DNA of 64,000 nucleotides from Clostridium lentum. Lineage in GTDB: Bacteria; Bacillota; Clostridia; Clostridiales; Clostridiaceae. Below the pieces are notes generated by a model. That model worked only from the letters and a program-made list of their open reading frames with translations, ran no database searches and was not told the DNA's origin. Numbering within the stretch: the first letter of the stretch is position 1; the number at the start of each line of letters is the position of its first letter. Location: contig NZ_JACOOQ010000017.1 of the NCBI RefSeq assembly GCF_014287815.1, positions 8,258 through 72,257 of the forward strand. The letters run 5' to 3'. Below are positions 36,146 to 45,096 of this stretch, piece by piece. A program made the translations under genes and the position numbers.

Positions 36146-36210
36146 TAATCTACCTAAATATAAGAAAGCTATATCAATATGATATAGCTTTCTTATATTT
36201 AGGTAGATTA
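36146..36210. repeat. 31-bp perfect inverted repeat
   Basis: Two 31-base arms are exact complements of each other (the left arm begins TAATCTACCTAAATATAAGA), separated by 3 bases. The right arm includes the stop codon of the Lys/Glu/His-rich gene. On the minus strand no U tract follows. It is far longer than the other hairpins of the window. Confidence 0.85.
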
Positions 36211-36456
36211 ATCAAATATTTTATTTTCTTTTTTAGCAAACTTTTCTTCCTTTTTTATATCATGTTCAATATCTTTTGCTAATTTTTTAGCTTCTTTTTC
36301 ATGAATCTTTTCTTCATGCTTTTTAAGCCTTTCTTCTTCCTTCATTTGATGTTTTATTTCATGAGCAAATTTCTTTTCTTCATGTCTTTCATGTCTTTCT
36401 TCTTTATGTTCTTCATGATGAATTTTCATTTCATTAACTTTTTCTTTAAAAGTCAT
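36208..36456 (-). CDS. Lys/Glu/His-rich small protein next to thiol peroxidase
   Basis: An 82-residue protein made almost only of Lys, Glu, His and Arg, with eleven or more His (IHHEEHKEERHERHEEKK) and few hydrophobic residues after the start, so it is a single charged helix or disordered. The ATG at 36456 lies 8 bases after AAGGAG; an in-frame GTG inside that region was rejected. It begins 12 bases after the tpx stop, so the two are cotranscribed. The His clusters could bind metal ions; this is inference. No family name is given. Its stop lies in the 31-bp inverted repeat. Confidence 0.7.
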   Translation of the reverse strand: MTFKEKVNEMKIHHEEHKEERHERHEEKKFAHEIKHQMKEEERLKKHEEKIHEKEAKKLAKDIEHDIKKEEKFAKKENKIFD

Positions 36457-36468
36457 AAAATCCACTCC

Positions 36469-36951
36469 TTATTTTACAGCATTTAAAGCTGCTTCATAAT
36501 CTGGTTCACTAGAAACTTCATTACAGTACTCAACATACGAAACTTTATTATTTTCATCTACAATAATAATTGCCCTAGTTAAAAGTCCTAGTTCTTTAAT
36601 ATAAACACCATAATTCTTACCAAAATCTCTATTTTTATAATCTGATAAAATAGTAACCTTATCTATTCCTGCACTACCACACCATCTACTTTGAGCAAAA
36701 GGTAAATCCATTGATACCACATATATACTTACATTATTTAGTTTTGCTGCTTCTTCATTAAATCTTCTTACTTCCCTATCACATACTGGTGTATCAACTG
36801 ATGGAACTATTACAAATATTCTTTTTCCACTGGTATCCTTTAAGGTTATTTCCTTTAATTCTTTGTTGGTTAAATGAAAATCTGGAGCAGAATCACCAAC
36901 ATTTATATATTTATCTTCCAAAGTAACTGGTGTTCCCTTAAATGTAATCAT
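36469..36951 (-). CDS. tpx: Thiol peroxidase (Tpx, atypical 2-Cys peroxiredoxin)
   Basis: Cytoplasmic peroxidase that reduces hydroperoxides with thioredoxin. Seen: peroxidatic Cys57 in SVDTPVCDREVRRF and resolving Cys91 in SRWCGSAG, the Tpx spacing of 34 residues, and MDLPFAQSRW. Length 160 is usual (about 165). GGAGGT precedes the start with a longer than usual spacer (14 bases), so translation may be moderate. It heads a two-gene unit with the Lys/Glu/His-rich protein. It fits oxygen defence in an anaerobe. Confidence 0.95.
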   Translation of the reverse strand: MITFKGTPVTLEDKYINVGDSAPDFHLTNKELKEITLKDTSGKRIFVIVPSVDTPVCDREVRRFNEEAAKLNNVSIYVVSMDLPFAQSRWCGSAGIDKVTILSDYKNRDFGKNYGVYIKELGLLTRAIIIVDENNKVSYVEYCNEVSSEPDYEAALNAVK

Positions 36952-37050
36952 ATTATATTTTCTTACCTCCTTTTTATTTTTCTCATATTTATATTTCCTA
37001 ACTTTTTTCTTTATTATTCTAAAAAATAAAACTCCATACTTATTTATAAT

Positions 37051-37080
37051 TTTAAAAAAGCTGTAGCATAAACTACAGCT
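37051..37080 (-). terminator. Terminator of the zinc-ribbon gene
   Basis: The stem AGCTGTAG/CTACAGCT with a 6-base loop and six U on the minus strand, 20 bases after the stop codon. Confidence 0.85.
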
Positions 37081-37099
37081 CTATCAACAATTTCAATAA

Positions 37100-37255
37100 T
37101 TATCTATCGCTTTGTTGTGCTTTCTTAGCTCTTCTACAAGCTAAACATCTCTTTGGTTCGTTATCGAATCCTTTTTCTTTGTAGAATTCTTGTTCTCCAA
37201 CTGTGAATACGAATTCAGCACCACAATCTTTGCAAGTTAATGTCTTATCTGTCAT
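37100..37255 (-). CDS. Small zinc-ribbon protein
   Basis: A 51-residue protein. Seen: two CxxC pairs, Cys8/Cys11 (LTCKDCGAEF) and Cys37/Cys40 (RCLACRRAKK), with FTVGEQEFYKEKGF between. This is the short 'zinc-ribbon domain containing protein' common in clostridia, of unknown function and probably nucleic-acid or protein binding. AGGAGGAATTATT precedes the ATG and a terminator follows, so it is a separate gene. It lies upstream of tpx on the same strand. Confidence 0.85.
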   Translation of the reverse strand: MTDKTLTCKDCGAEFVFTVGEQEFYKEKGFDNEPKRCLACRRAKKAQQSDR

Positions 37256-37430
37256 AATAATTCCTCCTAATTTTAAAGATTCTAATGTGATAATAATCTC
37301 TTAAACTACGAGAAACCATTACATTAAAGAAACTTTATTTAAATAGCAGTATACACTGCTTATACTCATACTAACACTTATTTATACAAATTACAATATT
37401 TTTTTTAAATTTTACAAAGAGATTTTCAAT

Positions 37431-37462
37431 AAAATAAGGCTTCTAATTTTCAACCTTATTTT
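37431..37462 (-). terminator. Terminator of deoB
   Basis: The stem AAAATAAGG/CCTTATTTT overlaps the deoB stop, with a U-rich tail on the minus strand. Confidence 0.6.
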
Positions 37463-38646
37463 AAGCTATTTAAAATAGATTTTCCAATTGTACCCTTTGG
37501 CATTTGCACCTCAAAATTATCAGCTATTGTTGCACCGATATCTGCAAAACTTTTACCAGTTCCTAATTGGCCATGATTTTTCATTGATGGAGAGTATGCT
37601 AAAAACGGAACATATTCTCTTGTATGATCACTTCCACTATAAGTTGGGTCATTACCATGATCTGCTGTAATTATTAATAAATCATCTTCTTTTAACTTAT
37701 CTAGTACTTTTCCTAAGTTTACATCAAATCTTTCTAACTCTTCTGCATATCCTTTAGGATTTCTTCTATGTCCCCATAAAGCATCAAAATCAACTAAATT
37801 AACAAAACATAATCCTTTAAAATCCCTATCCATCAATTCCAAAGTTTGCTCCATACCATGAACTGAACTCTTTGATTTGTGGCTTTCAGTGATTCCTTCT
37901 CCATCAAAGATATCACTTATTTTTCCTACTGATATAACATCATAATTATTATCTTTTAAAACATTTAAAACTGTTTCACCATATGGCTTTAAAGCATAAT
38001 CATGTCTATTGCTCGTTCTCTTAAATTCACCTTTTTTCTCGCCTACGTATGGTCTTGCTATAACTCTACCAACTTTCCATTCATCCTTTAAAGTTATTTC
38101 TCTTGCTATTTCACAACATCTGTATAATTCATCTAATCCAAAAGTTTCTTCGTGACCACAAATTTGAAGAACTGAATCTGCAGAAGTATAAACAATCATG
38201 TCTCCTGTTTTCATTTGGTGCTCTCCTAATTCATCTAATATTTCTGTCCCGCTAGCACTTTTATTTCCAACAATCTTATGTCCTGTTTTTACTTCTAATT
38301 CATCTAGTAGATTCTTTGGAAATCCTGTATCTGTAAAAGTTTTAAATGGTTTAGTTATATGAAGACCCATCATTTCCCAATGACCTGTCATTGTATCTTT
38401 ACCAACGCTTGCTTCTTTTAATTTCATTTGATATCCAAGTGGATTTTCTATACTTGCTACATGTTTTATTTTATGTAGGTTTGCTATCCCCATTCTTTGA
38501 AGATTAGCAATATTTAAAGAATCTACTGATTCTGCTATATGTCCAAGTGTATCTACATTTATATCGCCATATTCCTTCGAATCATCCATAGCTCCTATTC
38601 CTAAAGAATCTATAACTATTGTAAATATTCTATTATATCTTTTCAT
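37456..38646 (-). CDS. deoB: Phosphopentomutase
   Basis: Interconverts ribose-1-phosphate and ribose-5-phosphate (and the deoxy forms) in nucleoside salvage. Seen: alkaline-phosphatase-superfamily metal motif [12 protein letters not shown] at 8-19, the Thr nucleophile in [12 protein letters not shown] near 86, and [18 protein letters not shown] near 325 with metal ligands. Length 396 is typical (about 390). The ATG at 38646 follows AAGGGGATAAGAAT; an upstream in-frame start would add 15 residues without support. It is alone here, not with deoC, deoD or pdp, though cdd is 26 kb away. Confidence 0.95.
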   Translation of the reverse strand: MKRYNRIFTIVIDSLGIGAMDDSKEYGDINVDTLGHIAESVDSLNIANLQRMGIANLHKIKHVASIENPLGYQMKLKEASVGKDTMTGHWEMMGLHITKPFKTFTDTGFPKNLLDELEVKTGHKIVGNKSASGTEILDELGEHQMKTGDMIVYTSADSVLQICGHEETFGLDELYRCCEIAREITLKDEWKVGRVIARPYVGEKKGEFKRTSNRHDYALKPYGETVLNVLKDNNYDVISVGKISDIFDGEGITESHKSKSSVHGMEQTLELMDRDFKGLCFVNLVDFDALWGHRRNPKGYAEELERFDVNLGKVLDKLKEDDLLIITADHGNDPTYSGSDHTREYVPFLAYSPSMKNHGQLGTGKSFADIGATIADNFEVQMPKGTIGKSILNSLK

Positions 38647-38820
38647 ATTCTTATCCCCTTTAATTAATTTATTATTTATATTTTTCCTCATTTTTTCTCT
38701 TATATATGTACATTTATATTGTATAATATAACCTATCTTTTTTATAGTCTTATTTTTATATTCATAAACATTTGATGAACTCTTACTTCATGGTATTCAT
38801 ATCCATTAGCTTATCATTCT

Positions 38821-39423
38821 CTATTTTAATACTCCATTTTTTATAATATTGAATTTGCCAATAAGCTTTGCTTTTCCTATAGAACAATTGTGTTTTCCTA
38901 AAAGTACAGCTATCAATTCCGTAATCATTGTATTTTCTACTACTTCTAATATATTTAAAAGTTCTTCATCATCAGTAAAAACTATCTTAGATAAATCTAT
39001 ATACTTTTTAGCAACGTTAAGTTTAATTTCTCTACAATCAAGTCTAAAAAAATAATTGATCAAATTCATATCCACCTTATGTAATGTCTTTATAATAAAT
39101 TCATACATTTCTTTACTAAGATATTCACTGGTAGCATAATCATAAATATAAATTCCCATTTGAAATATATCACACTTCTCACCATTAAGACTACTAACTA
39201 TTTCAGCTAAAGCTTCTTCTCTATATCCATCTAATATATATAAAAATAAGTCTTCTTTATTTTCGAAATACATATAAAATGATCCTCTTGAAATCTCAGC
39301 ATTCTTTATAATTCTATTAATAGATGCATCATTAAAAGAATATTCTACAAATTCACTTTTGGCTGCATTTATAATCCTTTCTTTCTTTTCTATTGGTAAA
39401 TTAAAAAAAGTATTAGTCGGCAT
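38821..39423 (-). CDS. TetR-family transcriptional regulator
   Basis: A 200-residue repressor-type protein. Seen: N-terminal helix-turn-helix KSEFVEYSFNDASINRIIKNAEISRGSFYMYFENKEDLF (split here as residues 21-59 with the SRGSFYMYF recognition helix) and a variable ligand-binding C terminus of about 140 residues. It lies just downstream of the MacB-like exporter gene on the same strand, separated by a weak hairpin. A perfect palindrome upstream of the exporter gene is a likely binding site, so it probably controls the exporter in response to an unknown compound. Confidence 0.88.
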   Translation of the reverse strand: MPTNTFFNLPIEKKERIINAAKSEFVEYSFNDASINRIIKNAEISRGSFYMYFENKEDLFLYILDGYREEALAEIVSSLNGEKCDIFQMGIYIYDYATSEYLSKEMYEFIIKTLHKVDMNLINYFFRLDCREIKLNVAKKYIDLSKIVFTDDEELLNILEVVENTMITELIAVLLGKHNCSIGKAKLIGKFNIIKNGVLK

Positions 39424-39492
39424 ATAATAGCTCCCATCTATAAAAATAATATATATTATATCATTTATTATTTTATATTTATAAATATTAAT

Positions 39493-39514
39493 GCGGCTCT
39501 CAAAAGAAAGCCGC
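39493..39514 (-). terminator. Hairpin between exporter and TetR genes
   Basis: The stem GCGGCT/AGCCGC is short but GC-rich for this genome. The U tract on the minus strand is poor, so partial read-through from the exporter into the regulator gene is possible. Confidence 0.5.
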
Positions 39515-39530
39515 TATTATTTATTTTAAA

Positions 39531-41831
39531 CTATTCACTTCTAAGAGCTTCAACTGCATCTTTCTTTGATGCCATCTTGGCTGGAATATGTCCTCCAAGC
39601 ATAGTAAGAATTGTACTTATAATTACAAGCATTACAGCATAAACTACTGGAAGCTGAGCTACATTTTTAAGATCTGTCATTTTGTAAATAACTGAGTTTA
39701 TAGGGAATGTTAGACCGTATGCTATAGCTATCCCTAATACTCCTGAAAATACACCTAATATACATGTTTCAGCATCAAATACTCTTGTTATATCCTTTTT
39801 ACTAGCACCTAAGGCTTTTAATATACCAATTTCTTTCGTTCTTTCTAAAACTGATGTATAAGTAATTATTCCAATCATTATTAATGAAACAACTAATGAT
39901 ATTCCTGCAAAAGCAATTAAAACCAAAGTTATGCCTGTCATTATTCCATTGGTCATACTCATTATAGTATCTGCTAAATCAGTATATACAATTTGATCTT
40001 CAACATCTTTTCCTTCATTATACTCATCTAAATATTTCACAACAAAGTCTTTATTATCAAATGAAGTTGGGAATATACTTATCATATATGGAGTTGAATT
40101 TCCCCCTAAATATGCTATAAGCTGCTCCTTAGTAGTTTCATCAACCTTTTCAAAAGTTAAAACATTAAAATCTGCTTCTTTCTGTGATTTTACAATATCT
40201 GAATTCATAGAATCTGCAATTATTATCTCTGAAAGTTCATCTGAATATGCAAGTCCTGGCATAAGCATTGCAAGTCCTGCATCCTTTTTCCCTCTAATTA
40301 TTCCAACAACTTTTAAATCAATTGCATTATTTGAGCTATACATTTCTTCATAATTAGTATTAATTGTATAAATACCCATATCTGTTGCACTGTAATAGTC
40401 ATTATTTAAAATAGCTTTAAGTCTTAACCCTAATAAATCATCAAAAGAAATAGTTTTCTGATCATATCCTAATGCCCTTAAAATAGTGTCTTGTACTTGA
40501 TTTTTATCATCAATAACTAATACTACCTCATTAGCATTTTGTGGATACTCTCCAATTAATAAATCATAATTTGTTTCTAAATACCCTTCCCCCTCTTCTG
40601 TTAAAGCCTTTGGATATGATACAAAATTAATATCTTTAGTATTTACCGGAACCACTTCACCATGTTGCTCCATTAAAAGATTTACTCCAGTTATTCTTGT
40701 ATACCCTATACTTTGAACATATTCAGGATTAATATTTTCTATATAATCAATATATTCATCTGTAAATACATTTTTGTGAGTCATTACATATTCATCAGTA
40801 CTATAGCTATAAACTTCTTTAGCATCACTATAACTTTTTTCATTTTCAGTAATACCTAGCATTTCCTTCTGCATTGCTGAAATCTTATCAATATCAATTT
40901 CATTAGTTTCTTGCGTTATCATAATAGGAAATGATGCAAAACTATCACTTTGGAATTTGTTAATTTGCTCTTGGAATCCTGAAGATAATGACATTATGGT
41001 AGCAATACCGATTATTCCTATACTAGAAGCAAAAGCAGTAAGAGCTGTCCTACCCTTTTTTGTTTTAATATTAGTAAATGAAAGCTTTAAAGCAGTTGCA
41101 AAGCTCATGCTTGTTTTTTTAAGCTTGAATCCACTATTTTCATAATTCTTCTCATCATATGGATTGCTATCAGAAATAATATTTCCATCTTTAAATTCAA
41201 CTATTCTATCAGCATACTGGTGAGCTAACTCTGGATTATGTGTTACCATGATAATTAGCTTATCTTTTGCCACTTCTTTTATAAGGTTCATAATTTCTAC
41301 TGATGTTTCAGTATCTAAAGCTCCTGTTGGCTCATCAGCTAATATTATGTCAGGATTATTGGCAAGAGCTCTTGCTATGGCAACTCTCTGCATCTGCCCA
41401 CCAGACAATTGATTAGGTCTTTTATGTAAATGATCTGATAAGCCTACATTTTTAAGAACTTCTAATGCCTTTTCATGCTTTTCTTTAGCACTTACTCCAC
41501 TTAAAGTCATACCTAATTCAACATTTTCAACAATGCTTAAATGTCCAATTAAATTATAGCTTTGAAATATAAAACCAATGGAATTATTCCTATAGCTATT
41601 CCAATCCTTTTCTGTAAAATCCTTAGTAGATTTACCATTTAGTATTAAGTCTCCATCAGTATAATTGTCTAATCCACCAATAATATTTAAGCAAGTTGTC
41701 TTTCCTGAACCACTAGTTCCTAATATAGCTACAAACTCTTTTTCTCTAAATGCAACTGATACACCTTTAAGAGCCTGAGTTTCAATTTCTCCAATCTTAT
41801 ATGTCTTTTTAATATTTTTTAATTGTAACAT
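39531..41831 (-). CDS. MacB-like ABC exporter, fused ATPase and FtsX-type permease
   Basis: A 766-residue single-chain transporter. Seen: N-terminal ATPase with Walker A GTSGSGKTT near 38-46, Q-loop FIFQSYN, signature LSGGQ near 142-146, and Walker B IILADEPTGALD near 162-173; then helix 1 near 265-285, an extracytoplasmic domain of about 340 residues, and three C-terminal helices near 635-665, 690-715 and 730-750. This is the MacB/FtsX mechanotransmission layout. No HlyD-type partner is encoded beside it. It might export a peptide or lipid, or confer drug tolerance. The TetR gene downstream and an operator palindrome upstream suggest induction by a ligand. Confidence 0.9.
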   Translation of the reverse strand: MLQLKNIKKTYKIGEIETQALKGVSVAFREKEFVAILGTSGSGKTTCLNIIGGLDNYTDGDLILNGKSTKDFTEKDWNSYRNNSIGFIFQSYNLIGHLSIVENVELGMTLSGVSAKEKHEKALEVLKNVGLSDHLHKRPNQLSGGQMQRVAIARALANNPDIILADEPTGALDTETSVEIMNLIKEVAKDKLIIMVTHNPELAHQYADRIVEFKDGNIISDSNPYDEKNYENSGFKLKKTSMSFATALKLSFTNIKTKKGRTALTAFASSIGIIGIATIMSLSSGFQEQINKFQSDSFASFPIMITQETNEIDIDKISAMQKEMLGITENEKSYSDAKEVYSYSTDEYVMTHKNVFTDEYIDYIENINPEYVQSIGYTRITGVNLLMEQHGEVVPVNTKDINFVSYPKALTEEGEGYLETNYDLLIGEYPQNANEVVLVIDDKNQVQDTILRALGYDQKTISFDDLLGLRLKAILNNDYYSATDMGIYTINTNYEEMYSSNNAIDLKVVGIIRGKKDAGLAMLMPGLAYSDELSEIIIADSMNSDIVKSQKEADFNVLTFEKVDETTKEQLIAYLGGNSTPYMISIFPTSFDNKDFVVKYLDEYNEGKDVEDQIVYTDLADTIMSMTNGIMTGITLVLIAFAGISLVVSLIMIGIITYTSVLERTKEIGILKALGASKKDITRVFDAETCILGVFSGVLGIAIAYGLTFPINSVIYKMTDLKNVAQLPVVYAVMLVIISTILTMLGGHIPAKMASKKDAVEALRSE

Positions 41832-41865
41832 ACCTTTATCCTCATTTTGCCAATTATATATATAT

Positions 41866-41882
41866 TATGACAAGGTGTCATA
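41866..41882. promoter_or_regulatory. Candidate TetR operator upstream of the MacB-like exporter
   Basis: TATGACA-AGG-TGTCATA is a perfect 7+3+7 palindrome about 35 bases upstream of the exporter start, inside the promoter region. Size and symmetry suit a TetR-family dimer. No second copy was seen near the regulator gene. Confidence 0.5.
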
Positions 41883-42065
41883 TTCATCTAAAGTATATAT
41901 AACACATTTTCATATGTCAATCAATATTCTATCCAATTTACTTAAATTTAACAAAGTTTCACTTTTAAATATAAATACTTTAATATTATTTACCAATATA
42001 TATTTTTTGTATTTCATTTAAATAAAAATATTATATAATATACTTCTAGGGAGGTGCTTTTAATA

Positions 42066-42533
42066 ATGAATAACCAATTAACTATAGAAAATATAAAAAA
42101 ATTACAAGATGAATTAGATTATAGAATGACGGTGAAAAGAGCAGAAATAGCAAAAGAAAAAATGATTGCTGCTGCTCATGGAGATAGATCTGAAAATGCT
42201 GAGTATAAAGCAGCTTGTGCTGAATATAGAGAAAATGATAATAGGATACAATACCTACTTACCATGATTTCAACTGCTACTGTAATAGATGAAAGTAGCT
42301 TAGATAAATCTGTTCTTGGAATTAATAGTAAAGCTAAAATTAAGTTTATTGAAGATGATTTTGAAGATATAATAACGCTTGTTACAACTATGGATATGGA
42401 TCCTGAAAATATGCTTATCAGCATAGAGTCTGATTTAGGAAGAGCATTGAGCGGAAAAAGAGCTGGAGATATAGTGAAAGTTAATGCTCCAGGTGATAAC
42501 TATACAATTGAAATTATAGAAATAATGGACTAA
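42066..42533 (+). CDS. GreA-family transcript cleavage factor-like protein
   Basis: A 155-residue protein of the GreA/GreB family that rescues backtracked RNA polymerase. Seen: an N-terminal coiled coil with the acidic tip AHGDRSENAEYKAA (compare GDLSENAEY in GreA) near 36-50, and a C-terminal FKBP-like domain including SDLGRALSGKRAGDIV. The ATG at 42066 lies 11 bases after GGGAGG. Because clostridia usually carry greA in another locus (with lysS), this is probably a second, divergent copy. It is monocistronic and convergent to yqeY. Confidence 0.88.
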   Translation: MNNQLTIENIKKLQDELDYRMTVKRAEIAKEKMIAAAHGDRSENAEYKAACAEYRENDNRIQYLLTMISTATVIDESSLDKSVLGINSKAKIKFIEDDFEDIITLVTTMDMDPENMLISIESDLGRALSGKRAGDIVKVNAPGDNYTIEIIEIMD

Positions 42534-42561
42534 TGATTTAATCTTTAGTCCATTATTGTTT
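42521..42561. terminator. Bidirectional terminator between the GreA-like gene and yqeY
   Basis: A perfect 12-bp stem, AATAATGGACTA and its complement, overlaps the stop codon of the plus-strand gene and has a GTTTT tail; the minus strand has an A-rich mirror. Confidence 0.8.
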
Positions 42562-42567
42562 TATAAA

Positions 42568-43002
42568 TTATAATAATGCTTTTACCATTGGATTAATTTT
42601 TGATCTATCAAACCTTCCACTAATCTTTGGCATTATTTCCTTCATTATTTTTCCAATATCTGCAACTGTATAACTACCATTTTCAATAATTTCTTTAAGC
42701 ATTTCATTAACTTCCTCATCAGTTAATTGCTTTGGAAGATATGGTGTTAAAATTTCTATAGCAAAGTTTCCTTCAGCTATTTTTTCTTCATTATTAGCTT
42801 GCTTTGCATACTCTAAAGCCTCTTTATTTTGTTTTATACTTTTTTCTATTATCTTTATTACATTTTCATCTGAAATATCTTCTCTATTATTAACTTCATA
42901 TGCTTTAATTTCAGCATTAACAAGTCTTAATACGCTTACCTTAGCCTTATCTCTTGCTTTCATAGCTGATATTTCATCTTTTTTTAATATTTCTTTTAAC
43001 AT
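42568..43002 (-). CDS. GatB/YqeY domain protein
   Basis: A 144-residue helical protein of the YqeY family, related to the tail domain of the GatB amidotransferase subunit and thought to bind tRNA. Seen: ARDKAKVSVLRLVNAEIKAYEVN near 16-38 and the C-terminal KIMKEIMPKISGRFDRSKINPMVKALL. It is usually found near rpsU; here it stands alone. The start ATG has no ribosome binding site at the usual distance; AGAGGTGA lies about 35 bases upstream with a perfect 8-bp hairpin between. No other start codon is available in frame, because a stop lies upstream of the site. Confidence 0.9.
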   Translation of the reverse strand: MLKEILKKDEISAMKARDKAKVSVLRLVNAEIKAYEVNNREDISDENVIKIIEKSIKQNKEALEYAKQANNEEKIAEGNFAIEILTPYLPKQLTDEEVNEMLKEIIENGSYTVADIGKIMKEIMPKISGRFDRSKINPMVKALL

Positions 43003-43011
43003 AGCTTTTAC

Positions 43012-43040
43012 GTTAGTATCATAAATACTAACACTTCACC
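43012..43040 (-). promoter_or_regulatory. Hairpin between ribosome binding site and start codon of yqeY
   Basis: On the minus strand GGTGA is followed by GTTAGTAT-TTATG-ATACTAAC (8-bp perfect stem, 5-base loop), then 9 bases and the ATG. Folding would shorten the effective spacing between ribosome binding site and start to about 15 bases. Seen directly; its effect is inference. Confidence 0.5.
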
Positions 43041-43119
43041 TCTTTCCAATATTTTTACTAAATTATAACATAATTCATTACAATATGCGACTTTGCTTGT
43101 ACCTAATTTAATTGAGTAA

Positions 43120-43153
43120 AGAATAAGCTATATTCACTTGATACAGCTTATCT
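43120..43153 (-). terminator. Terminator of oleate hydratase
   Basis: The stem AATAAGCT/AGCTTATC, with a few more pairs inside, stands right after the stop codon; a U-rich stretch follows on the minus strand (plus: TAAAGAATAAGC). Confidence 0.6.
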
Positions 43154-43157
43154 TTCC

Positions 43158-44927
43158 CTATATTAAATTATATTTCATTAACAATTCTTCAATAACCGTT
43201 CCTGAAACCTTCTTCATCATAGTCTTTTGTGCTATTGATTCTGATAGAGATAGTTTTATATCTGTTAGCTTCTTTCCATCCATCATCTTTGAAGTTGAAT
43301 CTAAAAGCACTCTAATATCATAACAAGAACCAAATACTTCTGGAACTCCACGATCCACATTAAGTAATGTATAAACAGCTTCCATTGCTGTCCTTACAGA
43401 ATACTCTGTAGTGAATACTGTATCTCTTACTGTATCAGCAAACTGTCCTAAGAAGGCAAAGTTTACACAACCTTCTGGTACAACCTTAGGTCTGTCTCCT
43501 GCAGTTCTTGGCATAAAAAAAGCAGTAACATATGGCATCATGCATGGAACACAATTTGCTGACTGCTTAGCCATTTCTGCAATTTGATCTTCTGGTACAC
43601 CTAAATGATATAGCCATTCCTGAGTAATTTCATAACCAGTACAGTTCTTCATTGGTTTCTTGATAAAGTCTCCTGGCACATCTGTAAATAATCCATATAC
43701 CCATACAACTAATTGATTATCTTTTTGCTCCTTGAAATGAGGTTGTCTATTTAATGTATAACTCATTAACCAAGATGAATCCTTAACAGTTATTATACCT
43801 CCGGTAACAACCTTACCACTAAATGGATTACGCTTGCATATTTTTTCGATATATGGCGGAATCTTATCATCTAAAGTTGTTATCGTCGCCGACTCCCAAT
43901 TTGTCTCTTCTATATTAGTACAGAATTTATCAGGATTTCCAAAAGACTTATCCTGTGCTGCAATGTTTCTCCATAATCTCCAACATGCACCTTCCTTATT
44001 ATTCAAAACTGCTGCATGATCATTATCACCATAAGTAGAATTTTCTACACAACTTCCATTAGTAACAAAAACAAGATCATCTTCAACTAAATCAATGCTT
44101 TCCTCTTTCCCATTATGAGTACATATTATTTTACTAGCTACTTTTTTACTACCTTCTTTTTTAAATAGCACATTTGTAACAGTAGTGTTATATTGAAAGT
44201 TTACCTCATGAGCTTCTAAATATTTTATCATTGGTAAAATCAATGATTCATATTGATTATATTTAGTGAATTTTAAAGCTTTAAAATCTGGTAATCCACC
44301 AATATGATGGATAAACCTTTGTATATATAACTTCATTTCTAACGCACTATGCCAATCCTCAAAGGCAAACATAGTCCTCCAATATAACCAGAAATTTGAC
44401 TGAAAAAAGTCACTACTAAAAACATCTTTTATCTTTACATCATATAAATCCTCATCTTTAGTAAAGAATAAATGAACTATCTCCAATGCAGCTTTATCAC
44501 TTAATCCAAACTTGCCATCAGTGTGAGCATCTTCACCTCTCTTGACAGTAGCTCTCATTAATGAATAATTTGGATCCTTCTTATTTAGCCAATAATATTC
44601 ATCAAGCACTGAGGCCCCTTCTATTTCTAGAGAAGGTATTGATCTAAATAAATCCCATAAACACTCAAAATGATTTTCCATTTCACGTCCACCACGAATT
44701 ATAAATCCTCTTTCATTATCTTTAATACCATCACAAGCACCACCTGGAAGATTTCCATCTTCTAAAATATGAATATGCTCACCTTTCATTTGGCCATCTC
44801 TAACTAAAAAACATGCAGCAGCTAGTGAAGCTAACCCTGCGCCAACTAAATATGCTGATTTTCTCTCTACATCTGCTGGTTTTTCTGGTCTAGCAAATGC
44901 TTCATAATTTCCATTGCTATAATACAT
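43158..44927 (-). CDS. ohyA: Oleate hydratase
   Basis: FAD-dependent enzyme (formerly 67-kDa myosin-cross-reactive antigen) that adds water to the 9-double bond of oleic and linoleic acids, giving 10-hydroxy fatty acids. Seen: FAD motif [20 protein letters not shown] near 27-46, [35 protein letters not shown], and a C-terminal region with [21 protein letters not shown]. Length 589 is typical. The ATG at 44927 follows GGGAGGCAATTAT. A TetR regulator gene is directly upstream on the same strand. Role: detoxification of host or dietary unsaturated fatty acids. Confidence 0.96.
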   Translation of the reverse strand: MYYSNGNYEAFARPEKPADVERKSAYLVGAGLASLAAACFLVRDGQMKGEHIHILEDGNLPGGACDGIKDNERGFIIRGGREMENHFECLWDLFRSIPSLEIEGASVLDEYYWLNKKDPNYSLMRATVKRGEDAHTDGKFGLSDKAALEIVHLFFTKDEDLYDVKIKDVFSSDFFQSNFWLYWRTMFAFEDWHSALEMKLYIQRFIHHIGGLPDFKALKFTKYNQYESLILPMIKYLEAHEVNFQYNTTVTNVLFKKEGSKKVASKIICTHNGKEESIDLVEDDLVFVTNGSCVENSTYGDNDHAAVLNNKEGACWRLWRNIAAQDKSFGNPDKFCTNIEETNWESATITTLDDKIPPYIEKICKRNPFSGKVVTGGIITVKDSSWLMSYTLNRQPHFKEQKDNQLVVWVYGLFTDVPGDFIKKPMKNCTGYEITQEWLYHLGVPEDQIAEMAKQSANCVPCMMPYVTAFFMPRTAGDRPKVVPEGCVNFAFLGQFADTVRDTVFTTEYSVRTAMEAVYTLLNVDRGVPEVFGSCYDIRVLLDSTSKMMDGKKLTDIKLSLSESIAQKTMMKKVSGTVIEELLMKYNLI

Positions 44928-45058
44928 ATAATTGCCTCCCACTATTTATCTCAATAATTTATTTTATTTATAAATTCATATTACTGATTATTAATATTCT
45001 TTAATATAGACAATATCTTTCCTCTGTCTAATATTTATCCACATTCATAAAAGTGTAA

Positions 45059-45092
45059 AAAAAATAGACAAATGCTAGCACTTGTCTATTTT
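45059..45092 (-). terminator. Terminator between TetR and oleate hydratase genes
   Basis: The stem AAAATAGACAA/TTGTCTATTTT with a 10-base loop ends in a long U tract on the minus strand, so the two genes may be separate transcripts. Confidence 0.85.
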
Positions 45093-45096
45093 AATC

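Noticed and set aside
36160..36206. Rho-independent terminator for the tpx unit
   Set aside because: The stem is far too long and lacks a U tract; kept as an inverted repeat instead, although it may still affect transcript ends.
36301..36486. Met/Phe-rich plus-strand frame
   Set aside because: It is the antisense of the Lys/Glu/His-rich gene, whose GAA/AAA/CAT codons read as TTC/TTT/ATG on the other strand.
43021..43040. GTG start in front of yqeY next to AGAGGTGA
   Set aside because: That frame stops after nine codons (TAA) and is not in the yqeY frame.
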